The position numbers and the translations under genes are program-made. Below the pieces are notes generated by a model. The model did no database searches and was not told the origin of the DNA. It was given only the letters and a program-made list of their open reading frames with translations. A stretch of 64,000 bases of DNA from Curvibacter sp. AEP1-3 (GTDB taxonomy: Bacteria; Pseudomonadota; Gammaproteobacteria; Burkholderiales; Burkholderiaceae_C): contig NZ_CP015698.1 of assembly GCF_002163715.1 (NCBI RefSeq), positions 3,016,201-3,080,200 on the forward strand, in the 5' to 3' direction. Shown in pieces: positions 16,674 to 24,688 of this stretch (position 1 is its first letter; each line of letters opens with the position of its first letter).

Positions 16674-18500
16674 ATGGAAACCCACGTTTTGCCGAGCTTG
16701 CCCCAAGAAAAGGCGAGCGAATTTTCGTCATCCGGAACTGGTGCGCTGGTAGGTGCATTGGTGGCCAGTGCTGCACTCAGCGCATGCGGTGGTGGCGGAG
16801 GGGATAGCAGCGCGTCGCAAACCAATTACGTCCCCGTGGCGGCTGGACGGACCGTCAGTCTGCAAACTTCATCGTACACAGCACTGTCTAGCGTGACTGA
16901 TGCACAAGCTGCGCGGTTTTTGCTGCAGGCCGGTTTTGCTGCCACAGACTCCGACATGGCCTCTGTGCGCAATCTCGGGTATGCCGGTTGGATTCGGGCT
17001 GAGATTGCCAAGTCGTCCGGCATCAGTGGCTGGGATTGGCTCAATAGCCAGGGCTACGGCAACGTGTACAGCACGGCCAATTACTATGACGACACCAGAC
17101 CCGGCGACTACATGATCTGGAGCCAGCTGATGGCGGCCCCGGACCCTATGCGCAAACGCGCTGCTTTGGCTTTGTCCGAATTGTTTGTAGTGTCGCTCTC
17201 CAGTTTGGATTTCAGTTGGCGCAGCCACGGCATTGCGCACTACTGGGACACCCTGGTTACTCACGCGTTCGGCAATTTCCGGGATTTGTTGGAGGCGATC
17301 ACGCTCAACGTGGCGATGGGCTACTACCTGAACACCAAGGGCAACCTCAAAGAGAACACCACTACCGGTCGCCAGCCCGATGAGAACTATGCCCGGGAGG
17401 TGATGCAGCTGTTCACCATCGGTCTCAATCTCTTGAACCCGGATGGAACTTTGAAGCTGGATGCCAACGGAAAAGCACAGGAAACCTATGGGGCCAGCGA
17501 CGTCAGCAATCTGGCGCGGGTGTTCACCGGTTATGACGTGGACATGAGCCAGAACGTCAACACCGTGATTGCGCAAACCGGCGGAGGCACGCGGACGATT
17601 CCAAGTACGACCTATGTGCGTTTGCCGATGAAGTTCAATGCGAACAACCATTCGAACTTGGAAGTGAATTTCCTGGGGGTAACGATTCCGGCCAATACCT
17701 CCGGTGCGGCAGCCTTGAAAACGGCACTGGACACGTTATTCAATCATCCCAACACTGCGCCATTTGTTTGCAAGCAACTGATTCAGCGACTCGTGACCAG
17801 CAACCCCAGCCCTGCCTATGTGGGGCGTGTAGCTGCTGTTTTTGCTAACAACGGCAAAGGAGTAAGGGGTGACTTGGCCTACGTGTTTGCGGCCATCCTA
17901 TTGGATAACGAAGCGCGGGATGCCAGCGGCTTGACGGGTAACGAGTACGGCAAGCTGCGCGAACCCATGCTCCGTCTGGTGCAGTGGGTACGGACCTTTG
18001 GTGCTGGCTCAAAGAGCGGTGCCTGGAAGATTGATGATCGCAGTTCTCCGGGCGGCGCCTTGGCCCAAAGTCCCCTGCGTTCACCCTCTGTCTTTAACTT
18101 CTTCCGGCCGGGTTATGTTCCTCCGTCCACCGTCGCACCTCCCGCAACAGGATTAAGTAGCGGCAAGGTGGCACCCGAATTCCAGATCGTCAATGAAACC
18201 AGCGTTGGCGGTTACCTCAATTACATGATGCAGGTGATCGACTCCGGCATCAATTCGGGCGATATCAAGGCAGCTTATACAAGTGAATTGGCCTTGGTGT
18301 TGAACCCCGCATCATTGGTCGACCGTTTGAGCTTGTTGCTGGCCGGCGGGCAATTGTCGGGTAGCACCAAAACCATCATTGTTAACGCGCTGCTGGCCGT
18401 CAATGTGACAGCCAGCAGCAGTGATTCAGTCAAACGCAACCGGGTTTGCGCTGCTGTGCTGATGGTGATGGCATGCGCTGAATATCTAGTGCAAAAGTAA
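16674..18500 (+). CDS. DUF1800 family secreted protein, probable lipoprotein
   Basis: 608 residues, recognised as DUF1800 from YAREVMQLFTIGL, the FKQL-like PFVCKQLIQRLV and KLREPMLRLV. A hydrophobic segment ends in LSAC (Cys38) followed by GGGGGDSS, a classic lipobox plus flexible linker with Gly at +2, so outer-membrane anchoring is likely. The region before the hydrophobic core is unusually acidic and has only one Lys, so the signal peptide is atypical. The DUF1501 gene starts five bases after its stop. The pair is common in bacteria; the biochemical role is not known to me. Confidence 0.88.
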   Translation: METHVLPSLPQEKASEFSSSGTGALVGALVASAALSACGGGGGDSSASQTNYVPVAAGRTVSLQTSSYTALSSVTDAQAARFLLQAGFAATDSDMASVRNLGYAGWIRAEIAKSSGISGWDWLNSQGYGNVYSTANYYDDTRPGDYMIWSQLMAAPDPMRKRAALALSELFVVSLSSLDFSWRSHGIAHYWDTLVTHAFGNFRDLLEAITLNVAMGYYLNTKGNLKENTTTGRQPDENYAREVMQLFTIGLNLLNPDGTLKLDANGKAQETYGASDVSNLARVFTGYDVDMSQNVNTVIAQTGGGTRTIPSTTYVRLPMKFNANNHSNLEVNFLGVTIPANTSGAAALKTALDTLFNHPNTAPFVCKQLIQRLVTSNPSPAYVGRVAAVFANNGKGVRGDLAYVFAAILLDNEARDASGLTGNEYGKLREPMLRLVQWVRTFGAGSKSGAWKIDDRSSPGGALAQSPLRSPSVFNFFRPGYVPPSTVAPPATGLSSGKVAPEFQIVNETSVGGYLNYMMQVIDSGINSGDIKAAYTSELALVLNPASLVDRLSLLLAGGQLSGSTKTIIVNALLAVNVTASSSDSVKRNRVCAAVLMVMACAEYLVQK

Positions 18501-18505
18501 GGCGA

Positions 18506-20017
18506 ATGGCGATGATGAATCACGATTTGCAAAGTCCCCAGCGTCGCGCCTTTTTGCGCCGCTCAGGTCAATTGGCTTTGACGGGCACCGCATTGCCTTT
18601 CGCACTCAACCTGGCGGCCATGGGCGAAGCAGCAGCTTTCAATGCCCCGGCGGGTGACTACAAGGCCTTGGTATGCGTGTTTCTATTTGGTGGTAACGAC
18701 TATGCCAACACCCTGATTCCTTACGACGACACAAACTACAACCTGTACAGCACCATTCGTGGTGGCGGTGCCGGGCAAACGGCGGGTGGCATCGCCTTGG
18801 CGAAATCAGCCTTGACTGCGACCTTGTTGAGTCCCTCGGTGGGGCCTACGGATAGTCAAGGCCAGCTCAATCGCCAGTTTGCACTCAACCCTGCAATGAC
18901 TGGCTTGGCCGGCCTGTTCAACAGCGGCAAGATGGCCGTACAGCTCAACGTAGGGCCCTTGGTCAAACCGCTGACTCGTACCCAGTACAACAGCAGCGAC
19001 CGCACAACCTATCCGCGTCCACCGCAGCTGTTTTCACACAACGACCAGCAAAGTATCTGGCAGTCGTCATCACCCGAGGGCTCCACAGTGGGTTGGGGTG
19101 GCAATATGGGCGATCTGGTGTTGAGCAATAGTCTCAATACCTCGTCGGTATTCACCTGCATGTCAGTGTCGGGGAATGCGGTGTTCTTGTCGGGTGACAC
19201 GGCGCTGCAATACCAGGTGAGCACCAGCGGTGCCATCAAAATTCAGCCGGCCACCAACACGTCGTTGTACGGAAATTCGGCGGTGCCTGGTGCCATCTAC
19301 AACCTACTGCACAACCAGACCAGCGCACACAAGATGGAGAACGAGTACCTGGCAGTTACCAAGCGTGCTCTGGATGCAGAGTCTTCTGTGAGTACTGCAT
19401 TGGCTTTGACTCCGCCTACTACGACGTTTCCGACGGATTCTTTGGGACAGCAACTCAAGATGGTGGCGCGCCTCATCAACGGCCGCAGCACGCTTGGGGT
19501 GCGCCGCCAGGTCTTCTTCGTGTCCATGGGTGGTTTCGATTTGCATGACAACCTGATCCGGGACCACGGGGGACTCCTGGGCAAGGTCAGTGCTGCCATG
19601 ACCGCGTTCTACAACGCTACTGTCGAGATGGGTGTGGATAGCAAAGTGACCACATTCACCGCGTCCGACTTCGGGCGCACCCTGGCATCCAATGGCGATG
19701 GATCCGACCACGGGTGGGGTAGCCACCACTTCGTGGTGGGTGGTGCGGTGAACGGAAAACGTTTCTATGGCGAGGCGCCTCCCATCAACGTAACGGATGG
19801 CAGCGGCTCACCTCGGGTGTACTCGGCGGCGGAACAGTGGCACGTGGGTCAAGGACGCCTGCTGCCCCGCACCTCTGTGGACCAGTACGCCGCCACGATG
19901 GCCAAATGGTTCGGGGTGACTGACACGGAGATGCCACAGGTGCTGGCCAACATCAATAACTTCGGCACACCGGCCGGCCGCGCAGACTACCCATGGGACA
20001 TGGGTTTCATGGCCTGA
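18506..20017 (+). CDS. DUF1501 family protein with Tat-type signal
   Basis: 503 residues. The N-terminus QRRAFLRRSGQLALTG carries a twin-arginine-like motif followed by a hydrophobic stretch, so export folded via Tat is likely. DUF1501 belongs to the alkaline-phosphatase/sulfatase-like superfamily; characteristic pieces are VFLFGGNDYANTLIPYD, SMGGFDLHDN, TASDFGRTLASNGDGSDHGWGSH and YGEAPPINV. The retained Asp/His-rich GSDHGWGSHH suggests metal binding. It is paired with the DUF1800 gene upstream, so both products probably act together outside the inner membrane. Function unknown. Confidence 0.88.
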   Translation: MAMMNHDLQSPQRRAFLRRSGQLALTGTALPFALNLAAMGEAAAFNAPAGDYKALVCVFLFGGNDYANTLIPYDDTNYNLYSTIRGGGAGQTAGGIALAKSALTATLLSPSVGPTDSQGQLNRQFALNPAMTGLAGLFNSGKMAVQLNVGPLVKPLTRTQYNSSDRTTYPRPPQLFSHNDQQSIWQSSSPEGSTVGWGGNMGDLVLSNSLNTSSVFTCMSVSGNAVFLSGDTALQYQVSTSGAIKIQPATNTSLYGNSAVPGAIYNLLHNQTSAHKMENEYLAVTKRALDAESSVSTALALTPPTTTFPTDSLGQQLKMVARLINGRSTLGVRRQVFFVSMGGFDLHDNLIRDHGGLLGKVSAAMTAFYNATVEMGVDSKVTTFTASDFGRTLASNGDGSDHGWGSHHFVVGGAVNGKRFYGEAPPINVTDGSGSPRVYSAAEQWHVGQGRLLPRTSVDQYAATMAKWFGVTDTEMPQVLANINNFGTPAGRADYPWDMGFMA

Positions 20018-20069
20018 TGCTATGAAGTCAGGAGCTGCTCGCGCATATTTGATGCGCGCTACAGGCTGA
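20018..20069 (+). repeat. Interspersed repeat copy after DUF1501 gene
   Basis: TGCTAT, then AGCTGCTCGCGCATATT, then GCGCGCTACAGGCTGA. It starts directly after the stop codon; the internal dyad could form a stem-loop and serve as a 3' end. Confidence 0.7.
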
Positions 20070-20082
20070 TATGTTGCTGATT

Positions 20083-20457
20083 TCAGGCGGTGGGCTTCTC
20101 GATGCCCAACTCTGCCAACTCCGCATCCGTGAACACCCGTGAGCGGGTGTGAAATGCTTTTCCTTCCGGTCCTTCCAGTGAGAACGTGCCGCCATGGCCC
20201 TCGATCACGTCGATGATGAGCTGAGTGTGTTTCCAGTATTCGTACTGTGCCCGGCCTATGTAGAAGGGGCTGCCGCCTACGTCGCCCAAGTACACATCGC
20301 CCGCACCCATGGTGATTTCTCCGGGTAGGTAACAGTTGGCAGCGCTGTTATCGCAGCAGCCACCGCTTTGGTGGAACATCAAATCGGGGCCATGCTTGGT
20401 TTTGAGAAAGGCCACCAGCTCCAGGGCCGCGGGGGTGGCTACTACTTTGTCGACCAT
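20083..20457 (-). CDS. DUF779 domain-containing protein
   Basis: 124 residues, the full DUF779 length. The motif FHQSGGCCDNSAANCY is the family hallmark and the cysteine cluster suggests metal or redox chemistry. DUF779 genes are typically next to NAD-dependent aldehyde dehydrogenases, and here the ALDH gene lies upstream on the same strand. A role in maintaining or assisting the dehydrogenase is a guess. Unusually, 343 bases of repeat-rich DNA separate the two. A TCTCC/GGAGA ribosome-binding site precedes the ATG. Confidence 0.9.
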   Translation of the reverse strand: MVDKVVATPAALELVAFLKTKHGPDLMFHQSGGCCDNSAANCYLPGEITMGAGDVYLGDVGGSPFYIGRAQYEYWKHTQLIIDVIEGHGGTFSLEGPEGKAFHTRSRVFTDAELAELGIEKPTA

Positions 20458-20800
20458 GGTTTGTCTCCTTGTCGGAAGATTGCTCAGCTTGCTGTTTTGG
20501 CGCTCGCAGCTTCGGGGACTGTGTGGGCCGCCACCTCATACTGGGGTACCAGAAATCGGCGTCCGCCCACACAGTCCCCGAAGCAGGGTCGTTTGAGTGC
20601 AGCCGTCGTAAATCATTCAACGTCTGCGTCAGTCCGACTGGATTTTCGTGTCGAGCACCAAGAGCCAAACGGCTACGCCAAGGGTGACCACCGATTTGAG
20701 TGCCTCGAAACTTCGTTTTCTGGTACTCCAGTATCAGGTGGGCGCCCTTGGGGTAGCCGCTTGGCGACCCCTCCGGCGAGAAGGGGCTTAAGTCACCGCT
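20458..20800. repeat. Non-coding 343-bp block with two inverted repeats between ALDH and DUF779 genes
   Basis: Arms GCTTCGGGGACTGTGTGGGC (20509-20528) and its perfect complement (20565-20584) flank 36 bases. Inside that loop begins a second arm at 20534-20555, which pairs with 20717-20738 (22 bases, 20 matching). A shorter near-perfect hairpin lies at 20749-20770. No convincing gene is present; the small open frames here are low-quality. It looks like a miniature mobile or structured element placed within a normally tight gene pair. Confidence 0.55.
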
Positions 20801-22324
20801 TTAGAAGAAGCCCAGCTTGTTCTCGGAGTACGACACCAACAAGTTCTTGGTCTGCTGGTAGTGGTCCAGCATCATCTTGTGGGTTTCGCGGCCGATGCCG
20901 GATTCCTTGTAGCCGCCGAAAGCTGCGTGTGCAGGGTAGGCGTGGTAGCAGTTGGTCCAGACGCGGCCAGCCTTGATGGCACGACCCATGCGGTAGGCCA
21001 CGTTGCCATTGCGGCTCCACACGCCGGCGCCCAGACCGTAGAGCGTGTCATTGGCAATGGCCAATGCTTCGGCTTCGTCCTTGAAGGTGGTCACGGCCAG
21101 CACGGGACCGAAAATTTCTTCCTGGAAGATGCGCATCTTGTTGTGGCCCTTGAACAGGGTGGGCTGCACGTAGTAGCCGCCTTCCAAGTCGCCACCCAAA
21201 TGGGCTTGGCCGCCGCCTGCCAGCAGCTCTGCGCCTTCTTGCTTGCCCAAGTCCAAGTAGCTCAGGATCTTGGTCAGCTGCTCTTTGGAGGCCTGCGCGC
21301 CCATCATGCTGTCAGTGTCCAGCGGGTTCATGTGCTTGATGGCGGCCACGCGCTTCAACACGCGTTCCATGAACTTGTCGTAGATCGATTCCTGAATCAG
21401 CGCGCGGGATGGGCAGGTGCAAACTTCGCCTTGGTTGAAGGCAAACAGCACCAAGCCTTCGATGGCTTTGTCCAGGAAGGCGTCGTCCTTGTCCATCACG
21501 TCCGCAAAGAACACGTTGGGGCTCTTGCCGCCCAGTTCCAGCGTGGCGGGAATCAGGTTGTTGGCAGCGGCTTGTGCAATCACGCGGCCGGTGGTGGTGG
21601 AGCCGGTGAAGGCGATCTTGGCAATACGCTTGCTGGTGGCCAGAGGCATGCCGGCTTCGCGACCGTAACCGTTGACGATGTTCAGCACGCCGGGCGGCAG
21701 CAGGTCGGCAATCAGCTCAGCCAAGATCAAGATGGAGATGGGAGTGGACTCGGCGGGTTTGAGCACCACGCAGTTGCCGGCGCCCAAGGCAGGCGCCAGT
21801 TTCCAGGCCGCCATCAGGATGGGGAAGTTCCAGGGAATGATTTGGCCCACCACGCCCAGGGGTTCCTGGATGTGATACGCCACGGTGTTCTCGTCGATGT
21901 TGGACAAGGCGCCTTCTTGCGCACGCACGCAGCCTGCGAAGTAACGGAAGTGGTCTACGGTGAGGGGGATGTCGGCGTTCAGGGTCTCGCGGATGGCTTT
22001 GCCATTGTCCACGGTTTCTGCGTAGGCCAGCAGTTCCAGGTTTTGCTCGATGCGGTCGGCAATCTTGAGCAGGATGTTGGCGCGGGTGGCTGCGTCGGTT
22101 TTGCCCCATGCATCAGAAGCAGCGTGCGCGGCGTCCAGCGCGAGCTCAATGTCTTCAGCGGTGGAGCGGGCGGCTTGGGTGTAGACCTTGCCGCTCACCG
22201 GCGTGATGACGTCGAAGTACTGCCCCTTGACCGGCGCTACCCATTTGCCGCCGATGAAGTTGTTGTACTGGGATTTGTAGGTAATCTTCGCGCCAGCGGC
22301 GCCGGGTGCTGCGTAAATAGCCAT
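20801..22324 (-). CDS. NAD-dependent aldehyde dehydrogenase (ExaC/AcoD/AldB type)
   Basis: 507-residue cytoplasmic enzyme oxidising aldehydes (acetaldehyde-like substrates are typical of this subgroup). Catalytic Cys302 lies in [11 protein letters not shown], the general base Glu263 in LELGGKSPN, and the oxyanion Asn165 in PWNF. The start at 22324 is chosen for AGAGGA before it and homologous [12 protein letters not shown] beginnings; an upstream extension of the frame lacks support. The gene diverges from an AcoR-like sigma-54 activator and has a strong -24/-12 element upstream, so it is almost certainly sigma-54 dependent. Confidence 0.94.
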   Translation of the reverse strand: MAIYAAPGAAGAKITYKSQYNNFIGGKWVAPVKGQYFDVITPVSGKVYTQAARSTAEDIELALDAAHAASDAWGKTDAATRANILLKIADRIEQNLELLAYAETVDNGKAIRETLNADIPLTVDHFRYFAGCVRAQEGALSNIDENTVAYHIQEPLGVVGQIIPWNFPILMAAWKLAPALGAGNCVVLKPAESTPISILILAELIADLLPPGVLNIVNGYGREAGMPLATSKRIAKIAFTGSTTTGRVIAQAAANNLIPATLELGGKSPNVFFADVMDKDDAFLDKAIEGLVLFAFNQGEVCTCPSRALIQESIYDKFMERVLKRVAAIKHMNPLDTDSMMGAQASKEQLTKILSYLDLGKQEGAELLAGGGQAHLGGDLEGGYYVQPTLFKGHNKMRIFQEEIFGPVLAVTTFKDEAEALAIANDTLYGLGAGVWSRNGNVAYRMGRAIKAGRVWTNCYHAYPAHAAFGGYKESGIGRETHKMMLDHYQQTKNLLVSYSENKLGFF

Positions 22325-22388
22325 GGTTGTCGTCCTCTTGTGATTGGTTTGGTTTCCCGCAGAGTCACTCTGCCGGGTGGCCTGTACT

Positions 22389-22404
22389 CTCAAAAGGCGT
22401 GCCA
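22389..22404 (-). promoter_or_regulatory. Sigma-54 -24/-12 promoter of the ALDH gene
   Basis: Minus strand TGGCACGCCTTTTGAG, against consensus TGGCACG-N4-TTGCW. The -24 half is perfect; the -12 half has GA instead of GC. It lies 65 bases before the ATG. The adjacent activator gene carries the GAFTGA loop needed for sigma-54 contact. Confidence 0.75.
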
Positions 22405-22504
22405 TGCGTTTCGGTCGGCTCAATGTATTGATTTCATTGAACTTTTTGCAAATGTTGATCTGCCGCAAGCTGTCCGCAAGCCAGGCCTGTCAAGCTTTGC
22501 CACA

Positions 22505-22518
22505 GTGACAGTTGTCAC
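22505..22518. promoter_or_regulatory. Candidate activator-binding palindrome
   Basis: GTGACAGTTGTCAC, an inverted repeat about 100 bp upstream of the -24/-12 element. That is the usual distance for an enhancer site of a Fis-type activator. Confidence 0.5.
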
Positions 22519-22626
22519 AAAATGGAACAGTCGGACAGATGCGGGGCTGCGCGGCATTGCCCGCCGCGCAAGCTACCCCCATACTGGGCCCAAAGCGGGG
22601 CGATATGACCCCGCGCAGGAGACAAC

Positions 22627-24621
22627 GTGCGATCACCATCCCCCTTGCTGGCCTTGCGACAGGCCCGGCAGCAACTATTGGAAACCGGGCAATGCCCTGA
22701 GGGCGTTGTCGATGCGCGCCTGGCCCGTTCCTGGCACCGCAGTGTGGCTGCAGGCTTGGCGCCCACTGCCCGCGTGGCCCCTGAACATGCCAGCAGCCAC
22801 CATTTGCGCCATGTGTTGGCCAGCAACCATGCCTTGTTGGCGCATTCCCGGCCGGTCATGGAGTACGTGTTCGATCAAGTCCGTCAAAGCCAGAGCGTGG
22901 TGGTGCTCGCCGACTCCGCCGGCATGTTGATGCACACCTTGGGTGACCCGTACTTTGTGGATAAAGCCGAGCGCGTGGCGCTCACCAGCGGCGCTTCGTG
23001 GGCCGAGGCCCACCGGGGCACCAACGCGATTGGTACGGCGTTGGCAGAGCGAAGTGCGGTGGAAATCCATGGCTCTGAGCATTTTCTGGAGCGCAATGGT
23101 TTCTTGACCTGCGCGGCCTCGCCTATTTTGTCGGCCACTGGCGAGCTGACCGGCATTCTGGATATCTCCGGCGACCACCGCAACGGCCATGCCCACACCT
23201 TGGGGCTGGTGAGCACCGCAGCCCGCATGATTGAAAACCGCCTGATGGTGGCCACCTGCAAACGCAACATCCGTCTGCACCTGCATGTGCAGCCTGAGGG
23301 GATCGGCAGCGTGGCTGAGGGCATCATCGCGCTCTCAGACGACGGATGGATCGTTGGTGCCAACCGCGTGGGGCTGGCCCTGCTGCGCTTGAACGCGGGG
23401 GATATTGGCGCGACCACCATGGAGCGCGTGCTCGATGTGCGGCTGGACGATTTGCTGTCGCGCCACAAGCGCCGTCCCCAGCAGCCTCAGCAATTGCGTT
23501 TGCACAACGGCGCCGTGCTGTTTGCCCAAGTGCAGGTGGATGCATCCGTACTGCCCGCCATCAGCCAGTCCAACGCCGTGCGCGCAGCCAGTGCCGCAGC
23601 AGCTACGCCTGCAGCCGGTGCCGATGCCCTGGCCGCGTTGGACACCGGCGACGCCCGCTGGCGCAGCGCCGCCGACAAGGCCCGCCGCATCGTCGGCAAG
23701 CCGATACCGCTGCTGATTCAGGGCGAATCCGGCGTGGGCAAAGAGATGTTTGCCCGCGCCCTGCACGCCAGCGGCCCGCGCCGCGAAGGGCCCTTCGTGG
23801 CCATCAACTGCGGCGCCATACCCGAGAGCCTGATCGAATCCGAGCTCTTCGGCTACGTGGCCGGCGCCTTCACGGGTGCGCGCAAAGAGGGTAGCCCCGG
23901 CCGCTTGCGCGAGGCCCATGGCGGCACGCTTTTCCTGGATGAAATCGGCGACATGCCCTTGGCCATGCAAACCCGCTTGCTCCGTGTGCTGCAAGAGCGC
24001 ACGGTGACACCTGTGGGCGCCGGAAAGTCCGTGGCAGTGGATTTCGCGCTCATCAGCGCCACCCACTGCAAGCTGGCGGAAGCCTCTGAGAAGGGCGCCT
24101 TCCGCCAGGACCTGTACTACCGCATCAACGGCCTCACGGTTACGCTCCCGGCCTTGCGAGAACGCAGCGATCTGGTGCCCTTGACCGAGCGCTTGCTGGC
24201 TGACCTGAGCCCGGACGTGCCAGTGCAGGTGGCACCGGACTTGATGCAGCGCTTGACCAGCTACCCCTGGCCCGGCAACCTGCGCCAATACGCCAGCGTA
24301 TTGCGCACCGCCTGCGCCATGTTGCAAGACGGGGAAGATACGCTCGACTGGACGCACATGCCGGACGATTTGTTGGAGGCCTTGCAGGCGCCTTCGCTGG
24401 CGGAGCGGATTGTGGACACCCAATCAGCGCAGACCCCAGCACCCTATGCTCCGGATGCACAGCCCGCTGAGGTGCGGACCCCTCAAAGCCTGCAGGCCTT
24501 GTCCCAAGCCGCTATCCAGCAAGCCTTGGAGGCCACCCGTGGCAACGTGTCCCTCGCCGCCCGGCAACTGGGCATCAGCAGGCAGACGCTGTATCGCAAG
24601 CTGAGTGCTGCCAGTGCTTGA
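22627..24621 (+). CDS. Sigma-54-dependent activator, AcoR family
   Basis: 664 residues, starting at GTG with AGGAGA five bases before it. An N-terminal GAF-like sensor region (about 50-220) contains [18 protein letters not shown], typical of AcoR-type regulators. The central AAA+ domain has Walker A GESGVGKE (about 367-374), the sigma-54 contact loop GAFTGA (about 416) and Walker [10 protein letters not shown] (about 436-444). A Fis-type helix-turn-helix ends the protein ([21 protein letters not shown]). It probably activates the divergent ALDH gene in response to an alcohol, aldehyde or acetoin-like signal; the ligand is inferred only from family. Confidence 0.93.
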   Translation: MRSPSPLLALRQARQQLLETGQCPEGVVDARLARSWHRSVAAGLAPTARVAPEHASSHHLRHVLASNHALLAHSRPVMEYVFDQVRQSQSVVVLADSAGMLMHTLGDPYFVDKAERVALTSGASWAEAHRGTNAIGTALAERSAVEIHGSEHFLERNGFLTCAASPILSATGELTGILDISGDHRNGHAHTLGLVSTAARMIENRLMVATCKRNIRLHLHVQPEGIGSVAEGIIALSDDGWIVGANRVGLALLRLNAGDIGATTMERVLDVRLDDLLSRHKRRPQQPQQLRLHNGAVLFAQVQVDASVLPAISQSNAVRAASAAAATPAAGADALAALDTGDARWRSAADKARRIVGKPIPLLIQGESGVGKEMFARALHASGPRREGPFVAINCGAIPESLIESELFGYVAGAFTGARKEGSPGRLREAHGGTLFLDEIGDMPLAMQTRLLRVLQERTVTPVGAGKSVAVDFALISATHCKLAEASEKGAFRQDLYYRINGLTVTLPALRERSDLVPLTERLLADLSPDVPVQVAPDLMQRLTSYPWPGNLRQYASVLRTACAMLQDGEDTLDWTHMPDDLLEALQAPSLAERIVDTQSAQTPAPYAPDAQPAEVRTPQSLQALSQAAIQQALEATRGNVSLAARQLGISRQTLYRKLSAASA

Positions 24622-24623
24622 TT

Positions 24624-24680
24624 TGCTATTAAATTAGTAGCTGCTCGCGCACATTCTATGTGCGCCAGAGCCTGATTTGA
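24624..24680 (+). repeat. Interspersed repeat copy between activator and uvrA
   Basis: TTGCTATTAAATTAGTAGCT, then GCTCGCGCACATT, then TGCGCCAGAGCCTGA. This is close to the consensus, in the 67-base gap between convergent genes. Confidence 0.75.
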
Positions 24681-24688
24681 CCCAAATA

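Larger units (their letters stand above)
22325..22626. other. Divergent regulatory region between ALDH and sigma-54 activator genes
   Basis: 302 bases without a gene. It holds the -24/-12 promoter for the ALDH gene (22389-22404), an inverted repeat GTGAC-N4-GTCAC (22505-22518), flanking CTGTCCG/CGGACAG half-sites, and the ribosome-binding site AGGAGA before the activator's GTG start. Confidence 0.7.

Noticed and set aside
20861..22930. 689-residue open frame opposite the ALDH gene
   Set aside because: A GC-rich shadow frame covering ALDH, the regulatory region and the start of the activator gene; the product resembles no family and the ALDH gene is certain.
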